From: Manihot esculenta
Taxonomy: Eukaryota > Streptophyta > Magnoliopsida > Malpighiales > Euphorbiaceae
Length of the DNA: 64,000 nt
Direction of reading: 5' to 3'
NCBI RefSeq assembly: GCF_001659605.2
Contig: NC_035167.2
Location: 2,976,001-3,040,000, forward strand
The notes beneath the pieces were generated by a model. The model had not been told where the DNA came from and searched no databases. It saw nothing but the letters and a program-made list of their open reading frames with translations. The position numbers and the translations under genes are program-made. Below, piece by piece: positions 52,346 through 62,966 of the stretch (positions within the stretch are counted from its first letter, which is position 1; each line of letters begins with the position of its first letter).

Positions 52346-52489
52346 CAGGTGTGGCCTGCACTACGCCCCTGGCACTATGTAAGAGAAAGACCGGGTGTGG
52401 CCTGCACTACGCCCCCGGCACCATTGGTTATGTATGTTATGTTATGTATAAGAGAAAGACCAGGTGTGGCCTGCACTACGCCCCTGGCA
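52346..52489 (+). repeat. Three copies of CAGGTGTGGCCTGCACTACG-type word (5' LTR)
   Basis: Copies at 52346, 52391 and 52461, spaced 45 and 70 bp, each followed by CCCCTGGCA or CCCCCGGCA. The same triplet recurs at 60027, 60072 and 60142. Confidence 0.85.
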
Positions 52490-53107
52490 TGATTGGAATA
52501 TGTAGAGGGCTAGATGGTGACAAGTTCATCCTTGATATGATTAGTTGTGATGTGATGCATTCCATGATAGCATGTGTTTTAAATGCTTTATGATTCTGCT
52601 CACTGGGCTCTAGTAGCTCACCCCTCTCCCAAATTCCCCAGGTTTGCAGGTACAGGGTAGACCAGGAGGTCAGCAAGAGTATTGAAGTCAATTGTATGTA
52701 ATAGATAGAATGTGGACATGATAAAATGTAAAGTTATGAATAGTTATGTAATGTAATGATATTGAGGATTAGAGGTTGTGCTTGACCTATGTGTAAGGTA
52801 TCCCTTTCAATGCATGATCCTAGATCTTTTATGATGTTTATGTAAACCAACTCAGCATATGTTGTAATTGCCCATTGGGGCATTGATGAGATCCCACAGA
52901 GGGGTCGATGTTTATGATTATGTCTATGCACAGGTTGAGTTGGTGTTTGAATGAAAGAAAAGTTTTAATTTTTATGTTTTTTGTTGATCATGTATGGGAT
53001 TAAACAGGTTCACAGGATGTATGTTAGGCTTGCTACGGGGCCCGGCGGCCTTAAGCCGACCTGGATCCTAGCGCCGGTAGCGGTCCGATTTTCGGGTCGT
53101 TACAGAA

Positions 53108-53120
53108 TGGTATCAAAGCC
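53108..53120 (+). promoter_or_regulatory. Primer-binding site of element C
   Basis: TGGTATCAAAGCC, 3 nt after the LTR end; one mismatch to the usual tRNA-iMet complement (A for G). Confidence 0.85.
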
Positions 53121-53368
53121 CTAGGTTCATATGGTCGGACCTAGAGTGTCGGGCTCATAGATGTTATAGAAGGTCAAGCACAATAGGAAAGGTCATGTCC
53201 ACTAGGATAGGATGTGGAGTCCTGTCTTGTATGATGATGTGAAATGCCATGATTATATGCATGTGCATTAATGATATGTGATGTATGTGATGAGGGTTCA
53301 TGTGTGCCCACATGTACCATATGATGCTAATGTTTATATGTTTTGTGCTGTTTTCCAGAAAAAACAGG

Positions 53369-54928
53369 ATGAGAGGTACTCGTCGATCTGCACGATTGAC
53401 TGGAGTGCCACCTGAGGATGAAGGCATGAGCGCCCGTCCTCCTACATTGCCTAGGGCAATGTCTAGTAGGTCTAACAGAGAAAGAGCAGTAAGAGACCCT
53501 AGAAGGTCTCTGGATCTGGGTAGGAGCAGATCAGTGAGGGGAACAGTTCAGGGAGGAATGTCAGAGGACATGGGGGATGATATGGATGTAGAGCAGAGGA
53601 GGGATGGCAGTCCGGGAGTTAGCATGTCAGAAGAGGGAATGGGAGAGTCCCAAGGAGGCACTCAAGCCTCGGGATTTGTTCAGCCACCCCACTACCCACA
53701 CTTCTCACAAAATCCCGGGTATTCGATGGGAGGTACATCGGATTACCCTAGCTTTACCCCTTATCCCACACAGATGCCATACCCACCCTACTACCCACCA
53801 TATTCACAATACCCAATGTATCCACCCCCACCTTACTATCCAAATCCAGCAAACCCTACCTCAGAAAATGTTGCACCTCCTCCACCATCAGCAGAACCCA
53901 CAGTTCTAGCAACCCATATGCCTAAGCCTAGCTCATCTGGTGGGAGCAAGGTCAAGATGACCGACTACATGAAGCTGGGTGCTCCCCAGTTTGAAACCGG
54001 TGATGACCCGTTTGTGTACCTTGAGAGGGTCAAAACCATTACAGATGAGATAGGGGCGGATGACAGTAGAGCCATTCAGATGGCTGGGTTCACATTAAAA
54101 TGCAAAAAGGCCCGTGAGTGGTTTAAGAACTATGTGAGCTCGAGGTTGGATAGCCTATCGTGGGAGGAGTTTGCAAATGAATTTGCAGGATGGGCTTTTC
54201 CTGACAGTTCAAGAGAATTAAAGATGATTGAGTTTGAACAGTTAAGGCAGACAGAGGAAATGAGTGTAGAGGAGTACACCGACAGATTCTTGGAGCTGTT
54301 GCCGTTTGCAGGGCAAACTCTTGACACAGACCAGAAGAAGTCAAGGAGGTATATCATGAAACTTCACTCCAGGTATTCCTCCTTGATTCAGTCCGCAGAT
54401 AGGGAGAGCTTCCATGCCATAGTGGATATGGCTAGGAGGATGGAGGCTAGTGCTATCATCGAGGGGAAAGTCAAGCAGTCAGTGGCACAGCCTTCTGGTT
54501 CTAAGACCCCAGGCTCTTCTTCTATGAGTGCAGCAGCTTCAGGTAGTAAAAAGTGGGACAGAGGCTCTAGGAAGTCCAAGAAGAACAAGTTCTGGAACAA
54601 GGTTAAGTCCAGTCTGGGTTTTGGAGGTGGCTCAAGCTCTGGTGCGGATAATGCAGTTTGTGCAAGGTGTGGTAAGCCACATAGGGGAGTATGTCGGTTT
54701 AGGACGACAGCCTGTTACAGATGTGGTCAGGAAGGGCATATGTCTCGAGAGTGTCCAAGAGCAGCCCCGATGGCACAGTCCCAGCAGACAGCTTCAGGTA
54801 GTGTAGCGCAGCCAGCAGCTCCAGCCACGACTCAGGCCAGTGGCAGAGGTAGAGGGAGAGGGCAGCCTCTTCTTCAGCGGGTTTCAGAGGTGAAGGTCCA
54901 TCAGCTCCAGCACGGATCTTCACAATGA
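53369..54928 (+). CDS. Gag of element C (519 aa)
   Basis: The capsid-like structural protein of the retrotransposon. The ATG at 53369 (MRGTRRSARLTG) is preferred over an in-frame ATG at 53300, which adds a hydrophobic stretch atypical of gag. Residues ~1-190: basic then Pro/Tyr-rich disordered region; ~195-350: gag core (MTDYMKLGAPQF, AREWF, EFEQLRQTEEMSVEEY); ~350-430: Ser/Lys-rich linker; ~430-465: a CARCGKPHRGVC zinc-binding segment and a full CCHC knuckle CYRCGQEGHMSREC. Beyond about residue 492 the frame is probably wrong: the neighbouring frame reads GFRGEGPSAPARIF and runs into pol, so a single-base indel near 54846-54862 likely split one gag-pol ORF. Otherwise intact. Confidence 0.88.
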   Translation: MRGTRRSARLTGVPPEDEGMSARPPTLPRAMSSRSNRERAVRDPRRSLDLGRSRSVRGTVQGGMSEDMGDDMDVEQRRDGSPGVSMSEEGMGESQGGTQASGFVQPPHYPHFSQNPGYSMGGTSDYPSFTPYPTQMPYPPYYPPYSQYPMYPPPPYYPNPANPTSENVAPPPPSAEPTVLATHMPKPSSSGGSKVKMTDYMKLGAPQFETGDDPFVYLERVKTITDEIGADDSRAIQMAGFTLKCKKAREWFKNYVSSRLDSLSWEEFANEFAGWAFPDSSRELKMIEFEQLRQTEEMSVEEYTDRFLELLPFAGQTLDTDQKKSRRYIMKLHSRYSSLIQSADRESFHAIVDMARRMEASAIIEGKVKQSVAQPSGSKTPGSSSMSAAASGSKKWDRGSRKSKKNKFWNKVKSSLGFGGGSSSGADNAVCARCGKPHRGVCRFRTTACYRCGQEGHMSRECPRAAPMAQSQQTASGSVAQPAAPATTQASGRGRGRGQPLLQRVSEVKVHQLQHGSSQ

Positions 54929-57900
54929 CACAGCAGGAGGCAGATGCATCTAACACCGTGGTGGCAGGTAACTTAGTCGTTGGTTGTTCAGATGTGTATG
55001 CCTTGATGGACCCTGGTGCATCTCATTCTTTTATTGCACCGAGAGCCGTCCAGAGGTTAGGGTTGATGATCTCTGAGTTAGAGTGTCCTCTCTGGGTCAA
55101 TGGACCCAAGTGTGATCCATCAGTGGCAGAGTCAGTCTGCCAGTGCAATCCAGTCTTTGTTGAGGGAAGATGCCTTTCCGCCGACCTTGTGGTTCTAGAC
55201 TTGATAGATTTTGACGTCATTCTAGGGATGGACTAGTTATCTACCCATGGTGCTACCTTGGACTGCAGGGACAAGGTAGTCAGGTTCAGAGGTCAGGATG
55301 GGTCAGAGGTAGTCTTCAAAGGAGACAGGAGGGGTACACCTAGAGGTCTGATATCAGCTCTTCAGGCTCGTAGGTTGCTTAGGAGGGGATGTCAGGGGTA
55401 TTTGGCTCATGTGAGAGAGCTTAGCAGTCAGGTTAGAGAGCCCGCCTCGGTGCCAGTGGTCAGAGAGTTCTTAGATGTGTTCCCAGACGAGTTGCCAGGT
55501 TTACCATCTGCTAGGGAGATAGAGTTCGAGATAGAATTGATGCCTGGAACTCGACTGATCTCTATCCCAACCTACAGGATGGCACCAGCAGAGTTGAAAG
55601 AATTGAAAGAACAGTTGCAAGAGCTGGTAGAAAAGGGCTTCATCCGACCGAGTACCTCACCCTGGGGTGCTCCAGTCTTGTTTGTCAGAAAGAAGGATAG
55701 ATCCCTTAGACTTTGTATCGACTACAGGCAGTTGAACAAAGTCACTACCAAGAACAAGTACCCTTTGCCAAGGATCGACGATCTATTCGACCAGCTAGCA
55801 GGAGCGGGTTGTTTCTCCAAAATAGATCTGAGATCTGGGTACCATCAGCTGAGGATCAGAGATGAGGATGTGCCAAAGACGGCTTTTAGGACCAGATATG
55901 GGCATTTTGAGTTCCTTGTAATGCCGTTCGGGTTAACCAACGCCCCTGCAGCATTCATGGATCTCATGAACAGAGTGTTTAGCCAGTACCTGGATCACTT
56001 CGTTATTGTCTTCATAGATGATATCTTGGTGTATTCCAGGAATGCAGAGGAGCATGCCCATCATCTGAGGTTGGTTCTGCAGACCTTGAGGGAACATGGC
56101 TTGTATGCCAAGTTCTCTAAGTGTGAGTTCTGGCTGAGGAGCATTTCCTTTTTGGGGCATGTTGTATCGGGAAATGGAATAAAGGTGGACCCCAAGAAGG
56201 TAGAAGCTGTGGCTAACTGGCCTAGACCCACTTCAGTGACAGAAATCAGGAGTTTCTTGGGTTTGGCGGGTTACTACAGGAGGTTTGTCCAGGACTTCTC
56301 AAAAGTTGCAGCTCCTTTGACCAGACTAACCAGGAAGAATCAAAAGTTTGTGTGGACCGACCAGTGCGAAGAGAGTTTTGAAGAGCTTAAGAAGAGGTTG
56401 ACTTCAGCACCAGTGTTAGCCCTGCCATCTAGTGATGAGGACTTTACAGTCTTCTGTGATGCGTCCCGTGTGGGACTAGGTTGTGTGTTAATGCAGAATG
56501 AGAGGGTGATTGCTTATGCTTCTAGGCAGCTGAAGAAGCATGAGTTGAATTACCCCACACATGACCTTGAGATGGCAGCAGTAATCTTTGCACTCAAGAT
56601 GTGGAGGCACTACCTCTATGGGGTAAAATGTGAGATCTTTACAGATCATAAAAGCCTGCAGTACATCCTGAGTCAAAGAGATTTGAATTTGAGACAGAGG
56701 AGATGGGTAGAGCTGCTGAGTGACTATGATTGCAAGATTCAGTATCATCCGGGTAAGGCGAATGTTGTGGCAGACGCCCTAAGCCGGAAATCACTAGGCA
56801 GTCTATCCCACATCACGGCAAAAAGGAGGCCAGTGGTGAAGGAGTTTTACAAGCTCATTGAGGAAGATCTATAGTTGGAGTTGTCTGGTACAGGTGCTTT
56901 AGTGGCCCAGATGAGAGTGACACCTGTGTTTCTGGAGCAAGTGGCTCAGAAACAGCATGAGGACCCGGAGTTAGTGAAGATTGCCAGGACTGTTCAATCA
57001 GGCAAAGATAGTGAGTTCAGATTTGACAACAAGGGGATCCTCCGCTATGGGAGTCGATTGTGTGTACCAGATGACATAGGGCTAAAAGGAGACATTATGA
57101 GGGAGGCTCATAATGCAAGATACAGCGTTCACACCAGAGCCACCAAGATGTATCAAGATCTGAAGAAGGTTTATTGGTGGCCAGCGATGAAGAAAGAAGT
57201 GGCACAGTTTGTGTCAGCCTGCGAAGTGTGTCAGAGGGTGAAGCTGGAACATCAGAAGCCGGCTGGAATGCTTAACCCGCTACCTATTCCAGAGTGGAAA
57301 TGGGAGAATATAGCTATAGACTTCGTAGTGGGGTTACCGGCGGCGTCCAACAGATTGGACTCCATATGGGTGATTGTGGACAGACTCACCAAATCTGCTC
57401 ACTTCATCCCTGTCAGGAGTGGCTATTCTGTGGACAAGTTGGCGCAGGTGTATGTTGATGAGATCGTCAGACTGCATGGGGTTCCTATTTCGATAGTGTC
57501 CGATAGAGGGCCCCAGTTAACCTCCAGATTTTGGCGGAGTCTGCAGAACGCCATGGGTACCAGGTTGGATTTTACCACTGCTTTCCATCCACAGACGGAC
57601 GGACAATCAGAAAGGACCATCCATACCATAGAGGATATGCTTAGAATGTGTGTGCTGGACTTTGGCGGTTCTTGGAGGCAGCATCTACCCTTGGTGGAGT
57701 TTGCCTACAATAACAGCCATCATGCTAGCATCGGGATGGCTCCATATGAAGCTTTGTATGGGAGGAAGTGCAGATCACCTGTTTGCTGGGAAGAAGTTGG
57801 AGAAAAGGCCTTGGCAGGGCCTGAGCTAGTAGAGATTACCAGCAGGGTAGTACCCATAATCAGAGAAAGAATCAAAACTGCTGCAAGTAGACAGAAGAGT

Positions 57901-58353
57901 TATGCAGACATCCGCAAAAGACAGGTAGAGTTTCAGGAGGGGGATCTGGTATTGCTCAAGGTGTCCCCTATGAAAGGAGTGGTTCGCTTCGGGAAGAAAG
58001 GTAAACTAGCCCCACGATACATCGGACCCTTTGAAATCTTGTAGAAGATTGGGAATGTGTCGTACAAGCTAGATTTGCCTGCTTCAATGGAAAGAATCCA
58101 TCCAGTTTTCCATGTTTCAATGTTGAGAAAGTTCGTGTCAGATCCGAGCAAGGTTCTTAGTGAGCCTGATGTGGAGATCCAAAAAGATCTCACCTATGTT
58201 GAACAGCCAGTACGGATCCTTGACACCCAGATCAGAAAGCTAAGAAACAAGGAAATCCCGATGGTGAAAGTCCTGTGGAACCACCACAATTTGGAAGAAT
58301 GCACTTGGGAGACACGGGAGTCCATGCTCCAGCAATACCCTTATCTTTTCTAA
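54925..58353 (+). pseudogene. Pol of element C: protease, RT, RNase H, integrase, chromodomain (three TAG stops)
   Basis: One frame of 1143 codons from the ATG overlapping the gag stop (ATGA). Protease: MDPGASHSFI near 55005-55035. Stop 1 at 55234-55236 replaces the Trp expected after GMD. Reverse transcriptase: [11 protein letters not shown] near 55820, FIDDIL near 56010-56030. RNase H: DASRVGLG near 56460, FTDHKSLQ near 56640, ADALSRK near 56770. Stop 2 at 56872-56874. Integrase: HHCC end CEVCQ near 57220, DFVVG near 57320, SDRGPQLTS near 57500, HPQTDGQSERT near 57590. Stop 3 at 58042-58044, then VFHVSMLRK and a chromodomain-like end (KVLWNHHNLEECTWE, near 58265-58310). DPGA at the protease is common in plant gypsy elements. 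No other lesion is seen, so the copy is young. Confidence 0.92.
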
Positions 58354-58461
58354 GGTTAGTTTCTTATATGTTTCATGTGTTTTATGTGTACGATATGTTG
58401 TATGCCTTGCATGTGCTAGTTGAGGAACATTCGGGGATGAATGTTCTTAAGGGGGGGAGAA

Positions 58462-60785
58462 TGTAATACCCGGCTAGACTCCGGTATCGGAATTCCTACC
58501 GTCCGGTGGAATCTCGGATGTCGGAAGCCTCTAGTAGGGTAGAAACATATTTTCATAAAATGTTTTAATGTTTTTCATGGTTTTAAGTAAAAAGGAAATG
58601 AGTTTTTGCATGAAAACAACCTTGGAGGAAAACCCAGGTTCGGCCGCCGAATCTCAAGTTCGGCCGCCGAATCTCAAGTTCGGCCGCCGAATCTCAAGTT
58701 CGGCCGCCGAATCTCAAGTTCGGCCGCCGAACATGCATGCATTTCGGGTGTGCCTTAGGCCCCCGAAGGCATAAGTGAGGGAAGTCCAGGTTCGGCCGCC
58801 GAACATGGCATGCATGCGGAGGCACGTTCGGCCCCCGAACGTGGCCTGGCCAGCCACTATAAAAGGGTCCCTTAGCCGAAAACGGGCGAGCTTTTCTCCC
58901 CATTGTCAGCCAAGGTGAGTTCTCCGCCGTCCCTCACCAATCTTGAGTCTTTTCCTTCAGATCTTTCAAGATTTTCACAAGTTTTTGCTTTCTTTTGAAG
59001 ATTTTCAAGTTTTGAGCAAGTTTTGAACTTGGAGACCCAAGGAGCTAAATCTCTCCCAACTCCAAGTTAGATCGCCTATACTCTCGATCTTCAAGAGGTA
59101 AGAGTCGATCTCTAGCTTATATTATGTTTTAAACAAGTTTTATGCAAGTTCATGGGGTAAAAAATGTATGAGTAAGCTTATGTTGAGTTTATGGGTTTTT
59201 GATGAGTTTTTTAGCAATGTGGCTTGTAAATGTATGTTTGATGTGTTGTAGTTGGGGTTTAAGGTAGTTTGAGACCCCTAGGAGCTTGTATGCATGTTTT
59301 GGTTGAGCTAAATGCATGATGGTATGAGTTTGGAGGCATTTGTGCATGTTTGAACCTAGTTTCTGCCCTTTGGGAGAAACCAGGTTCGGCAGCCGAAAGG
59401 ACTTTCGGCCGCCGAACCCTCTTGTGGAAGCAGCCTTCGGCTGCCGAAGCTTGCCCCCGAAAGGAGACTTTCTTCTCTGTCTGGGAGTTTCGGCAGCCGA
59501 AAGTGCCGCCGAACATGCATGAGTTTCGCCTCTGTCTGGGAGTTTCGGCCGCCGAAGGTGCCGCCGAACCTGCCTGACTTTCGGCTCTGGAGGGACTTTC
59601 GGCCGCCGAACCTGCCGCCGAAAGTGCCTTGTCCAGCCTTCCTTTGCATGTTTTTGCATGGATGTTTTGAGGAGTTTTAGAGGGTTTTTGGGGGATATTT
59701 TTAGAGTTATGTTCTAGTTGTTTGGTCCCTCATTTGAGTCCACCTGTGTAGGTTCGGACCCGAGGAACCGAGGACCTCAGCAGTGAGTCAGCTGCTTTAG
59801 TCAGTGTCAGAGCTAGCCAGAGGTGAGTGGAATAACTCTTATGCTTTTAAATAAATAAATCAGTTTTGAGCATGTTCATGCATCACGGATGCCATGTGAT
59901 ATTTTAGGTTGTTTGCATTAGAAATCACGAATATGTTGCATTGCATAATATGTTGTTGATGTGGATGAATGTTGAGTGATCCATTAGCCCTCATATGTTA
60001 TGACATGATGATATGATATGGAAGTCCAGGTGTGGCCTGCACTACGCCCCTGGCACTATGTAAGAGAAAGACCGGGTGTGGCCTGCACTACGCCCCCGGC
60101 ACCATTGGTTATGTATGTTATGTTATGTATAAGAGAAAGACCAGGTGTGGCCTGCACTACGCCCCTGGCATGATTGGAATATGTAGAGGGCTAGATGGTG
60201 ACAAGTTCATCCTTGATATGATTAGTTGTGATGTGATGCATTCCATGATAGCATGTGTTTTAAATGCTTTATGATTCTGCTCACTGGGCTCTAGTAGCTC
60301 ACTCCTCTCCCAAATTCCCCAGGTTTGCAGGTACAAGGTAGACCAGGAGGTCAGCAAGAGTATTGAAGTCAATTGTATGTAATAGATAGAATGTGGACAT
60401 GATAAAATGTAAAGTTATGAATAGTTATGTAATGTAATGATATTGAGGATTAGAGGTTGTGCTTGACCTATGTGTAAGGTATCCCTTTTAATGCATGATC
60501 CTAGATCTTTTATGATGTTTATGTAAACCAACTCAGCATATGTTATAATTGCCCATTGGGGTATTGATGAGATCCCACAGAGGGGTCGATGTTTATGATT
60601 ATGTCTATGCACAGGTTGAGTTGGTGTTTGAATGAAAGAAAAGTTTTAATTTTTATGTTTTTTGTTGATCATGTATGGGATTAAACAGGTTCACAGGATG
60701 TATGTTAGGCTTGCTACGGGTCCCGGCGGCCTTAAGCCGACCTGGATCCTAGCGCCGGTAGCGGTCCGATTTGCGGGTCGTTACA
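58462..60785 (+). repeat. 3' LTR of element C (2324 bp)
   Basis: Starts TGTAATACCCGG after the polypurine tract and ends GCGGGTCGTTACA. Highly similar to 50833-53104. Length difference comes mainly from extra 20-bp repeats at 58640-58728. Confidence 0.92.
58640..58728 (+). repeat. 20-bp tandem repeat in the 3' LTR (about four copies)
   Basis: Unit TTCGGCCGCCGAATCTCAAG. The 5' LTR has a single such unit at the same place (about 51010-51030), so the array expanded in one LTR or differed at reverse transcription. Confidence 0.9.
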
Positions 60786-62558
60786 AGCATCGTTGCCCCT
60801 ATCACAGATTATTTGAAGAAAGAGAGAGTGCAGAAATTTACTTGGACTGACACCGCCAACAAGAGCTTTGAAGAGATTAAAGATAAACTTACTTATGCTC
60901 CTATTCTTGCTCTACCAGATTTTGATAAAATGTTTGAGGTTAAATGTGATGCTTGTGGAATTGGGATTGACGGAGTGTTGTCATAGTCTAATAGGTCTAT
61001 TGCCTTCTTTAGTATGAAATTGAATAAAACTAGGAAGAAGTGGTCTACTTATGAGTATGAGTTATATGCAGTATTTCGAACTTTTAAAACTTGGGAACAG
61101 TATCTGATGGGGCGAGAATTTATTATCTACACAGATCATCAATCTTTGATTCACTTTAAAACTCAAAAATATGTGAATAAGATGCATACTTGATGGGAAG
61201 CTTATCTTAGAGCCTTTCATTATGTCACAAAATATAAGACTGGCCATAGTAATAAGGTAGCAGACGTTTTGAGTAAGAGGGCTGCCCTGTTGATTACAGT
61301 TAATCAAGAGGTTGTGGGTTTTAAATTTCTGAAGGACTTGTATGTTACAGATGATGATTTTGCTGATATGTGGGCTAAAGTCCAAGCTCACCAGCCTGCT
61401 GATGGGTTTTTAATACATGATGGCTTTCTTTTTAAGGAGAATAGGTTATGCATTTCTCAATCTACTCCACGGAAAAAACTTATTCGAGAGGTCCATAGAA
61501 GAGGTTTGAGTGGTCATTTGAATCGTGATAAGACTATTGCTGGTTTGAAGGAGCGTTTTTACTGGCCACAATTGAAAAATGATAGAGGTTGGATGGTCCA
61601 GAAGTGCCAAGTTTGTCAAACTCAGAAGGGTCATTCACATAATATGGGCTTATACACTCCACTGTCTATTCCAGAATAACCTTGGGAGGACTTGTCTATG
61701 GATTTTATTCTTGCTATTTCACTTACTCATGTGGATCTGATTCCATTTTTGTTGTTGTTGACAGATTCTCCAAAATGACGCATTTCATTCCTTGCAAGAA
61801 AACTAATGGTGCTTCTTATGTTGCAAAACTATTTTTCCAGGAGGTTGTTCACTTACATGGCATTCCAAAGACCATTATTTCTGATAGAGACGTGAAGTTT
61901 CTAGCTCACTTTTGGGTGACTTTATGAAAATATTTTGGAACTGAGCTTCGATACAGCATTGTTGTCTATCCTCAAACTGATGGTGAAACTAAAGTGGTGA
62001 ACCGCACTCTTGGCAACCTTCTGTGATGCATCTGCAATGATAAGAAAACTGCTTGAAATCTTGCTCTTGCTCAAGTAGAATTTGCTTACAACAATTCTAT
62101 CCACAGCTCTACAAAGATGTCGCCCTTTGCAGTTGTGTACAGGAAAATTCCAACGCATATAATTGATCTTATTGTCCTTCATACAGGTTCTCCCAATAGT
62201 ATTGCAGCAAATAACTTGGCAAAGCAGCATGTGGACGTTTTCAAATAGGTACGAAAATACCTTACAGAAGCCAATGACAAGTATAAAGTTACAGCAAATA
62301 AACATAGGCGTTTCAAATCCTTCAATGTCGACAACCAAGTTATGGTGTATTTACGCAAGGAATGTGGTAGAGGATAGAAAAAGTTTGACCCAAAAAAGAT
62401 TGGTCCATTCCGGATTATTCAAAAGATTAGTGATAATGCCTATGTTTTTGATCTCCCAAATAAGATGAAATTTTCAAGACGTTTAACATGATGGATCTAT
62501 TTCAGCACTACCCTACTGATGACAACTCGAGGTCGAGTTCTTTACAAGTGGAAGGGAA
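60786..62558 (+). pseudogene. Gypsy B copy 2 RT end, RNase H and integrase
   Basis: Resumes at AGCATCGTTGCC, exactly where copy 1 continues (5013). The RNase H region keeps EQYLMGREFIIYTDHQSL (61090-61145), which copy 1 has partly lost. Integrase: [12 protein letters not shown] near 61605-61640, then [10 protein letters not shown] near 61700 and [11 protein letters not shown] near 61880-61910. Stops at 60984, 61192, 61677 and 61925. Confidence 0.85.
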
Positions 62559-62966
62559 TGATACGGAGCAATTAGTCTTGGACTTTATGGCAGACTTGGA
62601 CCGGACTTAATTTTTATTGCCGACATCCGATGGAGACTCACGATAGCTTTTTGGAAAGAGAATTTCGAGACGCACGACTTTCAAAAGTGTGACAAGGGTC
62701 ATAGGTCTGTCACAAAGTTTCAGGTGAAAATTTCACCATTTAGAGGTCAATTTTCCATTTTAATTTTTGTTTGAATTTTATTTATAATTTTTCATATTAG
62801 AGTTTTTCTATTATAAGTAGTCTTTTCTTGACTATTTTAAGATACTTTTCAATTTTTCAAGAATCTCAATAAGAGTTTTCGCCTTCTAATTTCTCATTTT
62901 TATTGTTTCGTCTTAGTTAAACATTACTAGTTAAGATTCCTAAATGAATCTAATAAGTCCTATACA
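62559..62966 (+). repeat. 3' LTR of gypsy B copy 2
   Basis: Starts TGATACGGAGC after GAAGGGAA and ends near TATACA. Homologous to 6759-7168. Confidence 0.8.

Larger units (their letters stand above)
50833..53104 (+). repeat. 5' LTR of element C (2272 bp)
   Basis: Runs from TGTAATACCCGG to GGGTCGTTACA. Contains palindromic TTCGGCNGCCGAA-type words, a TATA box at 51189 and three copies of a 28-bp word near 52346-52489. It differs from the 3' LTR by scattered substitutions and by the number of 20-bp repeats. Confidence 0.92.
50833..60785 (+). mobile_element. Ty3/gypsy chromovirus-type element C, nearly complete (9953 bp)
   Basis: Two long LTRs (2272 and 2324 bp) with TGTAA...TTACA ends, primer-binding site, gag, pol in gypsy order with a C-terminal chromodomain-like segment, and a polypurine tract (AAGGGGGGGAGAA, 58449-58461). 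Long LTRs plus chromodomain suggest the Tekay/Del group (inference). Pol carries three TAG stops and gag-pol one frameshift, so this copy is inactive though young. Confidence 0.9.
49027..62966 (+). mobile_element. Ty3/gypsy element B, copy 2 (5'-truncated, split by element C)
   Basis: Gag (49042-49510), protease and reverse transcriptase (49510-50832), then after the nested element C the rest of reverse transcriptase, RNase H and integrase (60786-62558) and a 3' LTR (62559-62966). No 5' LTR: gag begins next to a linamarase fragment. Many stops and frameshifts, similar to copy 1 but with its own lesions. Confidence 0.85.

Noticed and set aside
53300..53368. Upstream start of element C gag
   Set aside because: Adds a hydrophobic 23-residue stretch unlike gag; the ATG at 53369 is followed at once by the basic gag-like N-terminus.
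55005..55035. DPGA in the protease of element C read as a lost active site
   Set aside because: D-P-G-A/S is common in plant gypsy proteases, so this is not counted as a lesion.
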